A DNA stretch of 64,000 nucleotides from Promicromonospora sukumoe 327MFSha3.1 (GCF_000385135.1 NZ_ARQM01000017.1:62001-126000); one strand, 5' to 3'. Counted from the first letter of the stretch, positions 41,743 through 51,540 are shown. The notes: generated by a model from the sequence alone, not told the origin. Numbers and translations: made by a program.

Positions 41743-43070
41743 GGGTTCTCGACGGTGTACCCGGACTTCTCCAGGTCCGCGACCACGGCCGTCTGGGTGG
41801 TGCCGTACACGTCCCGGAACGACGTGCCGCCGAGCGCCGCCTCGTTCAGGGCGTCGCCGAACGCGTTGGTCGCGACGTTGACGTTCGGCCCCCACACGAC
41901 CGGGATGGTCGTGTCGTCGATGACCTGGTCGGCCACCTCGTAGAAGTCCTTCTGCTGCGGCATGAGCTTCGGCGGGTCGTTCGAGAGCGTCGCCTCGCGG
42001 CCAGCGTTGCCGCCCGGGTACAGGTCGAGCGTGAGCAGCAGCTTCGAGCCCTCGTCGGACGCGCCGAGCCAGGCGGCGAACTTCGCGGCCTCCTCGGCGT
42101 GCTCGGACTTCTCGGGCACGAGGTAGGTGGACCCGCCGAGGAACGGCACGGACGCGTCGCCCGGCGTCCACTGCGGCAGCGGGATGGAGGCCCACTTGCC
42201 CGCGGTGTCGGGGGCCACCGAGTAGATGACGCTCGGCGCCCAGGCCGCGGCCGCCCAGCTCAGGATCTTGCCGTCGTTGACCTTGGCGTTCCACTCCGGC
42301 GTGAGCAGCGGCTCGACCGTCAGGAGGTCGCGATCGACGAGGTCCTGCCAGTAGTCGGCGGTCTCCAGCGAGGCGTCGCCGTCGATGCCGACCGACCAGG
42401 CGTCGCCGTCGGTGCCCCACCACTGCGCGCCGGCCTGGGCGGCCTGCGCCGCGAAGAACTCGAGCTGGGTCGCCGAGAAGCTCGCCAGGTACACGTCCGG
42501 GTCGGCGGCGTGGATCTTCTCGGCCGCCTCCGCGTAGTCCGCCCAGGTGGCCGGCGGCTCGACGCCGTACTTCTCGAACAGGTCGGTGCGGTAGGTGAGC
42601 ATCATCGGCCCGATGTCCTGCGGCACGCCGTAGACCTGGTCGCCGAGCGTGCTCAGGGCCCAGATGTTCTCGGCCACGGCGTCCCGGTTCGGTTCGACGT
42701 CCTCGGTGATGTCCCGGACCACGCCGGCGGTCACCAGCGACGGCAGCGCGCGGTACTCGACCTGCACGACGTCGGGCGCCTCGTCGGCGCGGTCGGCCGC
42801 CAGCAGCTTGGACGACGTCTCGGGCGTGCCGCCCACCTCGGAGAGCTTGATCGTGACGCCCGGGTTCTCCTTCTCGTACTGCTCGACGATCGCCTGGGCG
42901 GCGGGGTCGGCCTCCTTGAGCGACCAGGTCCAGAACTCCAGGGTGACCGGGCCGTCGTCGGACGCCGGCTCACCGGCGCAGCCGGCCAGCGCGAGGCCCA
43001 CCGCGACCAGTGCGGCACCGGCGCCGAGGGCGCGGCGGGCGCGCCGGGGTTCACTGCTGTGTGTGCGCAT
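41739..43070 (-). CDS. Sugar ABC transporter substrate-binding lipoprotein
   Basis: 443-residue SBP_bac_1-type binding protein. Signal peptide with lipobox LALAGC (Cys about residue 31), then the two-lobed binding fold (VTLEFWTWSLKEADPAAQAI, APDVVQVEYRALPSL, YGVPQDIGPMMLTYR). It presents an oligosaccharide to the permeases at the outer membrane face of the cell. AAGGAGATG lies upstream of the ATG. Divergent from an intracellular GH43 and from the LacI-type operator ATGGCAACGTTGCCAT, which probably controls both directions. Confidence 0.93.
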   Translation of the reverse strand: MRTHSSEPRRARRALGAGAALVAVGLALAGCAGEPASDDGPVTLEFWTWSLKEADPAAQAIVEQYEKENPGVTIKLSEVGGTPETSSKLLAADRADEAPDVVQVEYRALPSLVTAGVVRDITEDVEPNRDAVAENIWALSTLGDQVYGVPQDIGPMMLTYRTDLFEKYGVEPPATWADYAEAAEKIHAADPDVYLASFSATQLEFFAAQAAQAGAQWWGTDGDAWSVGIDGDASLETADYWQDLVDRDLLTVEPLLTPEWNAKVNDGKILSWAAAAWAPSVIYSVAPDTAGKWASIPLPQWTPGDASVPFLGGSTYLVPEKSEHAEEAAKFAAWLGASDEGSKLLLTLDLYPGGNAGREATLSNDPPKLMPQQKDFYEVADQVIDDTTIPVVWGPNVNVATNAFGDALNEAALGGTSFRDVYGTTQTAVVADLEKSGYTVENP

Positions 43071-43146
43071 TGCACATCTCCTTCGATGTGATCCGGCCGG
43101 ACCCGGCGGCTCGTTGCGGGGGTCCTCGGGAAGTGCCCCTATGCTG

Positions 43147-43162
43147 ATGGCAACGTTGCCAT
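43147..43162. promoter_or_regulatory. LacI-type operator ATGGCAACGTTGCCAT
   Basis: Perfect 16-bp palindrome with central CG, midway between the divergent binding-protein and GH43 genes. The plus-strand -10 candidate TATGCT (43140-43145) lies just upstream of it, so binding would block initiation. The likely binder is the LacI protein at 44672-45688. Confidence 0.75.
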
Positions 43163-43198
43163 TTCGTCAAGCGCGACCCCTCGCGCAAAGGAGCGCAC

Positions 43199-44713
43199 AT
43201 GCGTCTGGTCCCCAATCCCGTGCTGCCCGGCTGCCACCCCGACCCCTCGGTGTGCCGCGTCGGCGAGGACTACTTCATGGTGACCTCGACCTTCGCCTAC
43301 CACCCCGGCATCCCGGTGCACCACAGCCGTGACCTGGTCACCTGGCGGCTGATCGGGCACGTGCTGACCGGCAAGAGCTGGCTCCCGCTGGACGGCAGCC
43401 AGGTGGCGGACGGCGTCTGGGCGCCCACGATCCGCCACCACGACGGGGTGTTCTACGTGGTGTTCACCGTCGCCCGCGACCGGCAGGGCGCCGCCACGTA
43501 CCTGACCACGGCGTCCGACCCGGCCGGGCCGTGGCGGGTCCCGGTCCCGCTGGAGGCCGACGGGATCGACCCGTCGCTGTTCTTCGACCACGACGGCCGC
43601 GCCTGGTTCACCGCGGCGCGCGACGCGACGGCGGACGGCGCCACCGGGCCGGGCGAGATCTGGCTGCGGGAGCTCGACCTGGCAGCGCTGGAGCTGGTCG
43701 GGCCGGAGCGCGTGCTCTGGCACGGCGCGGTCGGGGGCGCATGGGTCGAGGCGCCGCACATCTACGAGCATGCCGGCCGCTACCACCTCGTGGGCGCGGA
43801 GGGCGGCACCGAGCGCAACCACGCGGTCACCAGCGCGACCGCCGACCACGTGACCGGCCCCTACCGCACGGACCCGCGCAGCCCACTGCTGACCCACCGC
43901 CACCTCGGTGCCGGCGAGCCCGTGCAGAACGTGGGCCACGCCGACCTCGTCGAGACGCCCGACGGCGAGTCCTGGGCGCTGGTGCTCGGCGTCCGCCCCG
44001 TGGCGCAGCACCACACGCTCGGCCGCGAGGTGCTGCTCGTCCCCGCCGAGTGGGACGAGCACGGGCCGGTCCTCGCGCCCGGTACCGGGCGTGTCCAGGG
44101 CGTCGAGCCCGGGCTGCCCGTCACGGCCGACCGCCCGGCCGACTGGCTGTCGCTGCGCGGGCCGGTCGACGCGGAGATCGCCGGCGACGCCGTCACGCTG
44201 CCCCCTCGGCCCGTCCCGCTGACGGCGCGCGAGGTGCCCGCGTTCCTCGCCCGGCGCCAGGACATGCACGCCTTCGAGCTGGACGCGGTGGTGGACTCCG
44301 CCCTGGTCGGGGCGCACGACGCCGGGGTGGTCGCCTTCCAGGACGAGGCCACGTTCCTCGCGGCCCGGGTGCGGCGGGGCGACGGCGGGTGCGTGGCGCG
44401 GGTGGCGGGCCGCCTCAACGGCGAGCCGGTCACCGGACCGGAGGTACCGGTCGCCGAGGACGTCACCCTGCGGATCCGGTCGGACGGCGAGTCGTACGCG
44501 TTCTCGTGCGTGTCCGGCACGCAGGAGCACGCGCTCGGCGCCTTCCCCCACTCCGTGCTGAGCACCGAGACGGCGGGCGGCTTCACCGGCGTCCTGCTCG
44601 GGCTCGTGAACGAGGCGCCCGCGAGCGAGGCTCCGCTGACCTTCCGCGGCGTGCGGTACGGCGTGCCGGCGTCAGCCTTGGACGGCGCGGGTGCTGGCGC
44701 GCACCACGAGTGA
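43199..44713 (+). CDS. Intracellular GH43 glycosidase (beta-xylosidase/alpha-L-arabinofuranosidase type)
   Basis: 504 residues without a signal peptide, so it acts on imported oligosaccharides. The propeller has catalytic base Asp15 (GCHPDPSVCRV), the pKa-tuning Asp in DGIDPSLFFDHDG and the acid Glu in AWVEAPHIYEHAGRYHL. A C-terminal beta-sandwich (from about residue 330, LARRQDMHAFELDAVVDSAL) matches the XynB-type DUF1349-like domain of GH43 beta-xylosidases. AAAGGAG precedes the ATG. Divergent from the importer operon under a common operator; its 3' end overlaps the convergent LacI gene by 42 bp. Confidence 0.92.
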   Translation: MRLVPNPVLPGCHPDPSVCRVGEDYFMVTSTFAYHPGIPVHHSRDLVTWRLIGHVLTGKSWLPLDGSQVADGVWAPTIRHHDGVFYVVFTVARDRQGAATYLTTASDPAGPWRVPVPLEADGIDPSLFFDHDGRAWFTAARDATADGATGPGEIWLRELDLAALELVGPERVLWHGAVGGAWVEAPHIYEHAGRYHLVGAEGGTERNHAVTSATADHVTGPYRTDPRSPLLTHRHLGAGEPVQNVGHADLVETPDGESWALVLGVRPVAQHHTLGREVLLVPAEWDEHGPVLAPGTGRVQGVEPGLPVTADRPADWLSLRGPVDAEIAGDAVTLPPRPVPLTAREVPAFLARRQDMHAFELDAVVDSALVGAHDAGVVAFQDEATFLAARVRRGDGGCVARVAGRLNGEPVTGPEVPVAEDVTLRIRSDGESYAFSCVSGTQEHALGAFPHSVLSTETAGGFTGVLLGLVNEAPASEAPLTFRGVRYGVPASALDGAGAGAHHE

Positions 44714-45688
44714 CGGCGGCAGCAGGTGGTGGCGGGCGTCGCCGCCGCCGATCAGGTCGAGGAGCACCTCGATCGAGAGGCGGCCCAGGGTGACGAAGTC
44801 CTGCCGCACCGTGGTCAGGGCCGGCACGAGGTAGTCGGCGCCGGCCATGTCGTCGAACCCGACGAGCGACACGTCGCCGGGTACCGACAGGCCGCGGGCG
44901 GCCAGGGCGGAGAGCACGCCGAGCGCCATCTGGTCGTTGCCGCTGAAGATCGCCGTCGGCAGCCGGCCGGCGTCGATCAGCTCGGTGGTCAGCGCGTGCC
45001 CGCTGCGCGCGTGGAAGTCGCCGTGCAGCAGGCGCGGCTCCTCGATGCCCGCGCGGCGGAGCTCGGCCTTCCAGCCCTCGACGCGCGCGCGGGCGTCGAA
45101 GGTCTCCATGCGGCCGCTCAGGTGGACGATGTCGCGGTGGCCGAGGTCGAGCAGGTGGCGGGTGGCGAGGCGCGCGCCCTCCTCCTGGTCGAGCTCGACC
45201 GACCCGATCGCCGGGTTGGCGACGTTGCCGGACATGACCACGGAGATCGGCACGCGGGTCACGGTCCGGTCGAGCGCCTCCAGGGCGACGGGCCGGTCCG
45301 CGATGACCGCGACGCCCGCGGCGCCCTGCCCGACGAGGCGGCCGAGGCACTGCTCGAGCTGCTCGTGGGTGCCGCCCTGCCAGCTCGCGAGGCTGACCCA
45401 GTGCCCGGCCTCCTTCGCGGCCTGCTCGATGCCGAGGAGCACGCGCGGCAGCTCGAACAGCTCGGAACCGGCCAGGACGACGCCGAGCATCGTGGACCGG
45501 CCGCTCTTGAGCATGCGGGCGCTGTCGTTGCGCCGGTAGCCGAGCTCCTCGATGGCGCGCAGCACGCGCTCGCGGGTCTCGGGCTTCACGGTGGGCTCGT
45601 CGTTCACGACCCGGCTCACCGTGATGTGGGCGACGCCGGCGGCGCGCGCGACGTCGACCATGGTCGGCGGCCGCCTGCCCTGCGCCAT
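44672..45688 (-). CDS. LacI-family regulator of the GH43/ABC divergon
   Basis: 338 residues: helix-turn-helix PTMVDVARAAGVAHITVSRV and hinge DEPTVKPETRERVLRA, then the sugar-binding domain (STMLGVVLAGSELFELPRVL, TAIFSGNDQMALGVLSAL, LVGFDDMAGADYLVPALTTV). Probably represses the importer operon and GH43 through ATGGCAACGTTGCCAT. Its ATG shares one base with the stop of the NTF2-like gene upstream, so the two are translated together. Confidence 0.93.
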   Translation of the reverse strand: MAQGRRPPTMVDVARAAGVAHITVSRVVNDEPTVKPETRERVLRAIEELGYRRNDSARMLKSGRSTMLGVVLAGSELFELPRVLLGIEQAAKEAGHWVSLASWQGGTHEQLEQCLGRLVGQGAAGVAVIADRPVALEALDRTVTRVPISVVMSGNVANPAIGSVELDQEEGARLATRHLLDLGHRDIVHLSGRMETFDARARVEGWKAELRRAGIEEPRLLHGDFHARSGHALTTELIDAGRLPTAIFSGNDQMALGVLSALAARGLSVPGDVSLVGFDDMAGADYLVPALTTVRQDFVTLGRLSIEVLLDLIGGGDARHHLLPPSLVVRASTRAVQG

Positions 45689-46053
45689 CAGGCGGGCTCG
45701 GCAGCCGGTGCCAGCGTGGCGGCCAGCACCTGCCAGCCGTCGCCCCCACGCACCCAGAGCCGCGTGTAGGTCAGCCGCGCGGAGACCGCGGTGCCGCCCT
45801 GGACCGCGTCCACGGCGGCGACCAGCCGGGTGACTCCGCTCGCGCCGTCCTCCTGGACGTCGAGCGACTCCTCCTCCAGGCGGGTGATCCGCAGCGCGCC
45901 CGAGCGGTAGCCCTCCAGGTCGTCGTCCTTGGAGAACACGGACCCGTCGGGGCCGGCCCCGATGCACCGAGGATGCAGCAGTGCGTCCAGTGCGCTGACG
46001 TCGCCGGAACGCTGGGCGGCCTGGAGCGCGTGCTCCGCGGCAAGAAGACTCAT
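45688..46053 (-). CDS. NTF2-like (DUF4440/SnoaL-type) protein
   Basis: 121-residue cone-shaped NTF2-fold protein: the N-terminal helix pair LLAAEHALQAAQRSGDVSAL, DALLHPRCIGAGPDGSVFSKD, and C-terminal strands with ARLTYTRLWVRGGDGWQVLA. DUF4440 proteins are small ketosteroid-isomerase-like enzymes or ligand binders, mostly uncharacterised. It is the first gene of the pair that includes the LacI regulator, an unusual partnership with no obvious metabolic meaning. Confidence 0.85.
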   Translation of the reverse strand: MSLLAAEHALQAAQRSGDVSALDALLHPRCIGAGPDGSVFSKDDDLEGYRSGALRITRLEEESLDVQEDGASGVTRLVAAVDAVQGGTAVSARLTYTRLWVRGGDGWQVLAATLAPAAEPA

Positions 46054-46091
46054 CGGACGAGTCTACGCAGCGGCATCGGTGCTGGTCAGCG

Positions 46092-47273
46092 CTAACGCGC
46101 CTCCTGGTACGGGATGACCACGCGCTTGATGATCAGCAGGCCCGCCGCCGCGACCGGCACCGCCACCAGGGCGCCGAGGATGCCGCCCAGCGCCGCGCCG
46201 GCCAGGGCCGCGACGATGACCAGGACGCCGGGCATCGAGACGGCCCTGCTCATCACGCGCGGCGACAGCACGTAGGCCTCGACCTGCATGTACACCAGCA
46301 GGCACGCGGCGACGACGATCGCCGCGACCGGGCTGACGGTCAACGTCGCGAGCGTGACCAGGATGGACCCGATGACCGTTCCGACGACGGGGATCAGCGC
46401 CGCGACGAACGCGATGACGGCCAGCAGGATCGGGGCGGGGCTGCCCGCGAAGAGGGTGAGCACCAGCGTGAACGTGGCGTTGATGGTGGCCAGGATCAGC
46501 TGGCCGGAGACGTAGCGGCCCACGGAGTCCAGCACCTCGTCCAGGAGCGACCCGGTCATCTCCCGCCGGGAGCGCGGCACCAGGCGCAGGACGGCGGCGA
46601 CCATGGTCGGCAGCGTGAGCGCGAAGTAGATGGTCAGGGCCGTGACGATGATGACGGCGGTGACGCCGTTGATCAGCCCGGTGCCGACCTGCAGCACGCC
46701 GCCGGCGATCGCCGAGAGCTGCCGGGGGTCGCTGAGCAGGTCGGTCAGCGAGGACAGCAGCCCGTTCAGGTCCAGTGCGCCCAGGTTGCTGGTGGCCCAC
46801 TCGTACCAGGCCTGCTCCGGCAGCGTCCGCAGCAGCTCGACGAGCTGGGCGCCGAAGCTGCTGACCTGCGGCACCGCGATCGGCAGCACCGCGACGACGA
46901 CGAGCGCGATCACCGCCGCCGACCCGACCACCATCACGGTCGCCGCGACCCAGCGCGGCAGGCCGCGGTCGGTCAGGGCCTCGGTCCCGGGCTCCAGCGC
47001 CAGAGCCAGGAACAGGGCCAGCCCGACGTACACGAGCACGGTCGCCACCGCGGAGAGCGCGCCCAGCACGGCGAGGCCGGCGCCGACCCCGAGGGTGGCG
47101 AGCATCGCGTAGCCGAACGGGTTCGCGGGCAGGCCCACCACCGTGTCCCGGCCCACCCGGCCACCGGCGACCCGCGGCGACCGCGCGGGCGCCGTCGGGC
47201 GGAAGCTCGCGTCGAGGTTCCGGCCCCTGGGCAGGCGTGGCGAGGTGCCGGGGCGGTGCTGCAGGCGGGCCAT
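46092..47273 (-). CDS. AI-2E family transporter
   Basis: 393 residues. A cytoplasmic, basic N-terminal tail of about 55 residues precedes seven or eight membrane helices (GYAMLATLGVGAGLAVLGAL, VALFLALALEPGTEAL-type motif, ALIPVVGTVIGSILVTLATL, LGGILGALVAVPVAAAGLLI). The family includes AI-2 exporter TqsA and Na+/H+ antiporters, so specificity cannot be given. The ATG at 47273 is preceded by GGAG. Monocistronic by position; divergent from the alcohol dehydrogenase. Confidence 0.9.
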   Translation of the reverse strand: MARLQHRPGTSPRLPRGRNLDASFRPTAPARSPRVAGGRVGRDTVVGLPANPFGYAMLATLGVGAGLAVLGALSAVATVLVYVGLALFLALALEPGTEALTDRGLPRWVAATVMVVGSAAVIALVVVAVLPIAVPQVSSFGAQLVELLRTLPEQAWYEWATSNLGALDLNGLLSSLTDLLSDPRQLSAIAGGVLQVGTGLINGVTAVIIVTALTIYFALTLPTMVAAVLRLVPRSRREMTGSLLDEVLDSVGRYVSGQLILATINATFTLVLTLFAGSPAPILLAVIAFVAALIPVVGTVIGSILVTLATLTVSPVAAIVVAACLLVYMQVEAYVLSPRVMSRAVSMPGVLVIVAALAGAALGGILGALVAVPVAAAGLLIIKRVVIPYQEAR

Positions 47274-47481
47274 TGCGCTCCAATTCGGTCCCGGGTGTCC
47301 GCGGTGAACACCTGGCGGGTCCCAGCCTCCCGGAAACCGGCCCGGTTGTCGCCGTCTCGCATGAGGGGTTCTGCCCGGGCCTCCCACCCCGGGGGCGGAT
47401 CGGCGTCTCATGGAGGACGACAGAGCACCGAACCCGCGCCGCACCCCGGCGCGGGTGCACCGAGCAAGGAGATACCCACCC

Positions 47482-48504
47482 ATGCGTGGTGTCGTGATGC
47501 ACGCCCCCGGCGACATCCGTGTCGAGGAACGAGCGGACGCCCGGATCATCGAGCCGACGGACGCGGTCATCCGCGTGACGGCGGCCTGCATCTGCGGGTC
47601 GGACCTGTGGCCGTACCGCGGGATCGAGAAGCTGGCCGGGCCCATCCCGATGGGGCACGAGTACGTCGGCGTCGTCGAGCAGGTCGGCGAGGAGGTGCGG
47701 AACGTGCAGGTCGGCGACTTCGTCGTCGGCTCGTTCGTCGCCTCCGACAACACCTGCGAGATCTGCCAGGCGGGCTACCAGTCGCGCTGCGTGCACAACG
47801 TGATGATGGGCTCGGAGGGCACACAAGCCGAGCTGGCCCGTATCCCGCTGGCCGACGGCACCCTGGTCCCGACCCCGGGGCCGCCGCCGGCCGACCTGGT
47901 CCCGTCGCTGCTGGCCGCCTCCGACGTGCTGGGCACCGGCTGGTTCGCGGCAGTGGCCGCCGAGGCGGGGCCCGGCAGGACGATCGCGGTGGTCGGCGAC
48001 GGCGCCGTCGGCCTGTCCGCGGTCCTGGCCGCCCGGCACCTCGGCGCCGAGCGCGTCATCGTGTTCAGCCGCCACCCCGAGCGCCAGGCCCTGGCCCGCG
48101 AGTTCGGGGCCACGGACGTCGTCGAGGAGCGCGGCGACGCCGGAGCCGCGAAGGTCAAGGAGCTCACCGGCGGGTACGGCGCCCACGGCGTCGTCGAGGC
48201 GGTGGGCACCGAGGAGTCGATGTGGCAGGCCATCCGCTCGGCTCGGCCCGGCGGGTACGTCGGCTACGTGGGCGTCACGCACGGCGTGCAGCTCGACGGC
48301 CTAGACCTGTTCTTCACCGGCGTGCACCTGCACGGCGGGCCGGCCCCGGTGCGCCGGTTCCTGCCCGAGCTGATCCAGCTCATCTGGGACCGGAAGATCG
48401 ACCCGGGCAAGGTCTTCGACCTCACCCTCCCGCTGGAGGACGCCGCCGAGGGCTACCGGGCCATGGACGAGCGCCGCGCCACCAAGGTGCTGCTCACCCT
48501 GTGA
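47482..48504 (+). CDS. Zinc-dependent alcohol dehydrogenase
   Basis: 340-residue medium-chain dehydrogenase. Catalytic zinc ligands Cys38 (ACICGSDLW) and His59-Glu60 (MGHEYVGVVEQ); structural zinc loop with CEICQAGYQSRC, which has three Cys rather than four. The Rossmann motif is VVGDGAVGLSAVLAARHLGA. It oxidises an alcohol or reduces an aldehyde with NAD(P). AAGGAG precedes the ATG. Closely followed by an XRE regulator (22 bp), which may control it. Confidence 0.92.
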   Translation: MRGVVMHAPGDIRVEERADARIIEPTDAVIRVTAACICGSDLWPYRGIEKLAGPIPMGHEYVGVVEQVGEEVRNVQVGDFVVGSFVASDNTCEICQAGYQSRCVHNVMMGSEGTQAELARIPLADGTLVPTPGPPPADLVPSLLAASDVLGTGWFAAVAAEAGPGRTIAVVGDGAVGLSAVLAARHLGAERVIVFSRHPERQALAREFGATDVVEERGDAGAAKVKELTGGYGAHGVVEAVGTEESMWQAIRSARPGGYVGYVGVTHGVQLDGLDLFFTGVHLHGGPAPVRRFLPELIQLIWDRKIDPGKVFDLTLPLEDAAEGYRAMDERRATKVLLTL

Positions 48505-48526
48505 CCGGATGCCTATCGTGGGAGCC

Positions 48527-49468
48527 ATGAGCACCAAGGACGAGGTCCGTGACTTCCTGGTCTCCCGGCGCGCGAACGTGACGCCGGAGCAGGCCGGCAT
48601 CCCGAGCTTCGGGGAGCGGCGGGTGCCCGGCCTGCGCCGCGAGGAGGTCGCGCTGCTCGCCGGGGTCAGCCTCGACTACTACACGCGGCTGGAGCGCGGG
48701 AACATCCGCGGGGCGTCCGAGAGCGTGCTGGAGGCGATCGCCCGCGCGCTGCGGCTCAGCGAACCCGAGCGCGAGCACCTGTTCGACCTGGCCCGGACGG
48801 CGCCGGCCGGGTCCGCTCGCACGCGCAGGCCCGCCCCGCAGGCAGTGCGCACGTCGGTCCAGCGCGTGCTGGACCACATGACGGTGCCCGCGGTGGTGCA
48901 CAACGCGACGCAGGACATCGTCGCCGCGAACCTGATGGGCCGCGCCCTGTACTCGCCGCACTTCGACACCGAGGGCACGCCCAACATGGCGCGGTTCATC
49001 TTCCTGGACCGCCGCGCCCGGGACTACTACGTGGACTGGCCCCTGGCCCGCCGGACCGCGGCGGCGATGATGCGGCTGGAGGCCGGGCGCGACCCGCTCA
49101 ACGCGGACCTCACCGCCCTGGTCGGGGAGCTCTCCACGCGCAGCCCGCAGTTCCGCGCCGACTGGGCCGGGCACGACGTCCACGAGCACCGCACCGGCGT
49201 CAAGTCGTTCCGGCACCCCGAGGTCGGCGTGATCGAGGTCGCGTTCGACGTGTTCGAGATGCCCGGCGAGGCCGGGCTGCAGATCGTCACCTACAGCGCG
49301 CCCCCGGGCACCGACTCCGCGGACCGGTTCGCGCTGCTCGCGAGCTGGGCGGCGACCCGGGAGGCGGCGGACGGCGGCGTCGCCGGGGCGGACGGCGTCG
49401 GGGCGGACGCTGCCCGCCCGGACGTCGCCAGCCCGGCCGTCAGCCGAGCAGCGGGCGGGTCTGCGTGA
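48527..49468 (+). CDS. XRE-family regulator with MmyB-like ligand domain
   Basis: 313 residues. Helix-turn-helix at about 9-70 ([40 protein letters not shown]), then an MmyB-like PAS-type ligand-binding domain ([39 protein letters not shown]). The fusion is very common in actinobacteria and usually regulates a neighbouring oxidoreductase gene, here the alcohol dehydrogenase just upstream. TATCGT lies 7 nt before the ATG. The 3' end overlaps the convergent ACC deaminase gene by 29 bp. Confidence 0.9.
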   Translation: MSTKDEVRDFLVSRRANVTPEQAGIPSFGERRVPGLRREEVALLAGVSLDYYTRLERGNIRGASESVLEAIARALRLSEPEREHLFDLARTAPAGSARTRRPAPQAVRTSVQRVLDHMTVPAVVHNATQDIVAANLMGRALYSPHFDTEGTPNMARFIFLDRRARDYYVDWPLARRTAAAMMRLEAGRDPLNADLTALVGELSTRSPQFRADWAGHDVHEHRTGVKSFRHPEVGVIEVAFDVFEMPGEAGLQIVTYSAPPGTDSADRFALLASWAATREAADGGVAGADGVGADAARPDVASPAVSRAAGGSA

Positions 49469-50480
49469 ACAGGCCGCTGTAGGCGTTCAGCGCCGGCTGC
49501 CCGCCCAGGTGGGCGTAGAGCACGTTGCTGGTCGCGGGGATGTCGCCGCTGGTCACGAGGTCGATCAGCCCCGCCATCGACTTGCCCTCGTAGACCGGGT
49601 CGATGATGACGCCCTCCAGCTCGCCCGTGAGCCGGATCGCGTCGAGCGTCGACTCCACGGGGATGCCATACAGGTCGCCGGCCCAGCCGGGCAGCACCGT
49701 GATCTCGTCGTCCCGCAGCGGGCGGCCGACGCCGATCAGCTCCGCGGTGGCGCGCGCGATCCGGGCGACCTGGTCGCGGGTCTCGTCGAGCTTGGCGCTC
49801 GCGTCGATGCCGATCACGCGGCGGCGCGGGCCGCCGGCCTCCTCCAGCGCGGCGAACCCGGCGATCATGCCGGCCTGGGTGGAACCGGTGACCGCGCAGA
49901 CCACGATCGTGTCGAAGAAGACGCCGAGCTCGCGCTCCTGCTCCTCGACCTCGTAGGCCCACCGCGCGAAGCCGAGGCCGCCGAGCCGGTGGTCGGACGC
50001 GCCCGCCGGGATGGCGTACGGCGTGCCGCCGCGCTCCTTGACGTCCTCGATCGCGCGAGCCCAGGAGTCCTTGAAGCCGATGCCGAAACCGGCCGGGTCC
50101 AGCCGAACCTCGGCGCCCATGATGCGGCTCAGCATGATGTTGCCGACGCGGTCGGCGACGGAGTCGGGCCAGTCGACCCAGTTCTCCTGCACCAGCACGG
50201 CCTTGAGGCCGAGCGACGCCGCGACCGCCGCGACCTGGCGCGTGTGGTTGGACTGGTAGCCGCCGATCGACACCAGCGTGTCCGCGCCCTGGGCCAGAGC
50301 CTCGGGGACGAAGTACTCCAGCTTGCGGGTCTTGTTGCCGCCGTAGGCGAGGCCGGCGTTGCAGTCCTCGCGCTTGGCCCAGATCTGGGCGCCCCCGAGG
50401 TGGGCGGTGAGCCGCGGCAGCGGGTGCACCGGGCTGGGCCCGAAGGTCAGCGGGTGACGGGGGAAGTCGGACAGGGCCAT
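49440..50480 (-). CDS. acdS: 1-aminocyclopropane-1-carboxylate deaminase
   Basis: 346-residue PLP enzyme that cleaves ACC, the plant ethylene precursor, to 2-oxobutyrate and ammonia. PLP lysine Lys50 in [26 protein letters not shown], and the phosphate-binding [11 protein letters not shown]. The residues separating ACC deaminase from D-cysteine desulfhydrase are present: Glu276 ([13 protein letters not shown]) and Leu325 (VLYAHLGG), the positions of Glu295 and Leu322 in the Pseudomonas enzyme. It is co-transcribed with a GntR regulator (2-nt gap). Suggests a plant-associated lifestyle. Confidence 0.92.
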   Translation of the reverse strand: MALSDFPRHPLTFGPSPVHPLPRLTAHLGGAQIWAKREDCNAGLAYGGNKTRKLEYFVPEALAQGADTLVSIGGYQSNHTRQVAAVAASLGLKAVLVQENWVDWPDSVADRVGNIMLSRIMGAEVRLDPAGFGIGFKDSWARAIEDVKERGGTPYAIPAGASDHRLGGLGFARWAYEVEEQERELGVFFDTIVVCAVTGSTQAGMIAGFAALEEAGGPRRRVIGIDASAKLDETRDQVARIARATAELIGVGRPLRDDEITVLPGWAGDLYGIPVESTLDAIRLTGELEGVIIDPVYEGKSMAGLIDLVTSGDIPATSNVLYAHLGGQPALNAYSGLFTQTRPLLG

Positions 50481-50482
50481 GG

Positions 50483-51154
50483 TTACTCCTCGGTCGCGGG
50501 GTCGGGATCTGCGTCGGCGGGCAGGGTGGCCCAGGTGTCGAAGGCGACGTCAGCGGCCCGTTCGGCGTCCCCGGCGGCGCACAGCCGGATCAGCTCCTCG
50601 TGCCGGGCGAACGACGCGCGGCCGCCGAGGGAGGCGAACCGCAGCCGTTCCGCGCGCCGCAGCACCGGCGTGAACTGGTCGAGCACGGCGGACAGCGCCC
50701 GGTTGGCCGCGACCCGCACCGGCACGCCGTGCAGGACGTCGTCGGCCCGGAGCGCCGCCTCGACGTCCCCGCTCTCGATCGCCGCGCGGAACTCGCGCTC
50801 GGCAGTGCGCATGGCGGCGAGGTCGTCCTCGGTGAGGCCGGGAACCGCCTCCCGGACCGCGACCTGGTGCATCGCGGCGACGACGTCGCGGGCGCCGCGC
50901 ACGTCGCGCAGGTCGAGCGAGCTCACCGTCGTCGAGCTGCCGGGCCGGGCGACGACGAGGCCGGCCTCTGCCAGCCGCAGGAGCGCCTCGCGCACGGGTG
51001 TGCGGCTGACGCCGAGCCAGGCGGCGAGCTCGAGGTCGCGCAGCTGCTCCCCCGGCGCCAGGCTTCCGTCGACGATCGCGTCGCGCAGCCGGCCGTAGAC
51101 GTCGTCGCGCAGCAGCCGACGATCGATCGCGGGCACGCTCCTCGGAATGGGCAT
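50483..51154 (-). CDS. GntR-family regulator (FCD type) upstream of acdS
   Basis: 223 residues: winged helix [40 protein letters not shown], then an FCD all-helical effector domain ([20 protein letters not shown] to the C terminus). Only 2 bp separate its stop from the acdS start, so it probably controls the operon. The start is ATG at 51154. An AT-rich palindromic element (TGCAATATATTAGATGCA, 51154-51171) lies directly in front of it and could be its own operator and -10 (TAATAT). Confidence 0.9.
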   Translation of the reverse strand: MPIPRSVPAIDRRLLRDDVYGRLRDAIVDGSLAPGEQLRDLELAAWLGVSRTPVREALLRLAEAGLVVARPGSSTTVSSLDLRDVRGARDVVAAMHQVAVREAVPGLTEDDLAAMRTAEREFRAAIESGDVEAALRADDVLHGVPVRVAANRALSAVLDQFTPVLRRAERLRFASLGGRASFARHEELIRLCAAGDAERAADVAFDTWATLPADADPDPATEE

Positions 51155-51330
51155 GCAATATATTAGATGCAGATCAGGCAACCTTGGCAAGGGCGTGCTC
51201 CGCTGGTGCCAGGTGCCCTGCCGGGCCGGACGGCGCACTTGAGCTCGGATGGCGCTCCGCGCTTGGCACACTATTCCTAGGTCCCGACGTCGGCACTCCG
51301 CCGGGGGCGCGGCAGTTTGCATCGCAAACT

Positions 51331-51386
51331 CGGCAGTTGGCATTGAGATCGGTCCAGGCCTGTGCCGATCTCGATGCCAACTGCCG
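51331..51386. repeat. Long dyad, copy A (partly decayed)
   Basis: Left arm 51331-51356 is identical to that of copy B. The right arm has changed in the loop-proximal part (TGTGCCGATCTCGATGCC), so about 22 of 26 pairs remain. Confidence 0.8.
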
Positions 51387-51540
51387 AACACTGCGGCGGG
51401 CCCAGCCAACTGCCGAACCTTGCGGCGTACCGACGCTCGGGCGGCGCGCCGGCCAGTGAGTGGCGCTACGCGATTGGCACACTATTCCCTTGCGCGACGT
51501 CGGCAGTTCGCCGGGGGCGCGGCAGTTTGCACCGCAGACT

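Noticed and set aside
39920-43070. Missing ABC ATPase as evidence of a broken importer
   Set aside because: Carbohydrate importers of this family in actinobacteria commonly share one distant ATPase (MsiK type), so absence is normal; the same holds for 55869-59014.
48527-49468. XRE start signal read as a Shine-Dalgarno site (GGGAG 5 nt before the ATG)
   Set aside because: Possible but very close, and TATCGT with N7 fits the leaderless pattern better; kept as leaderless with some doubt.
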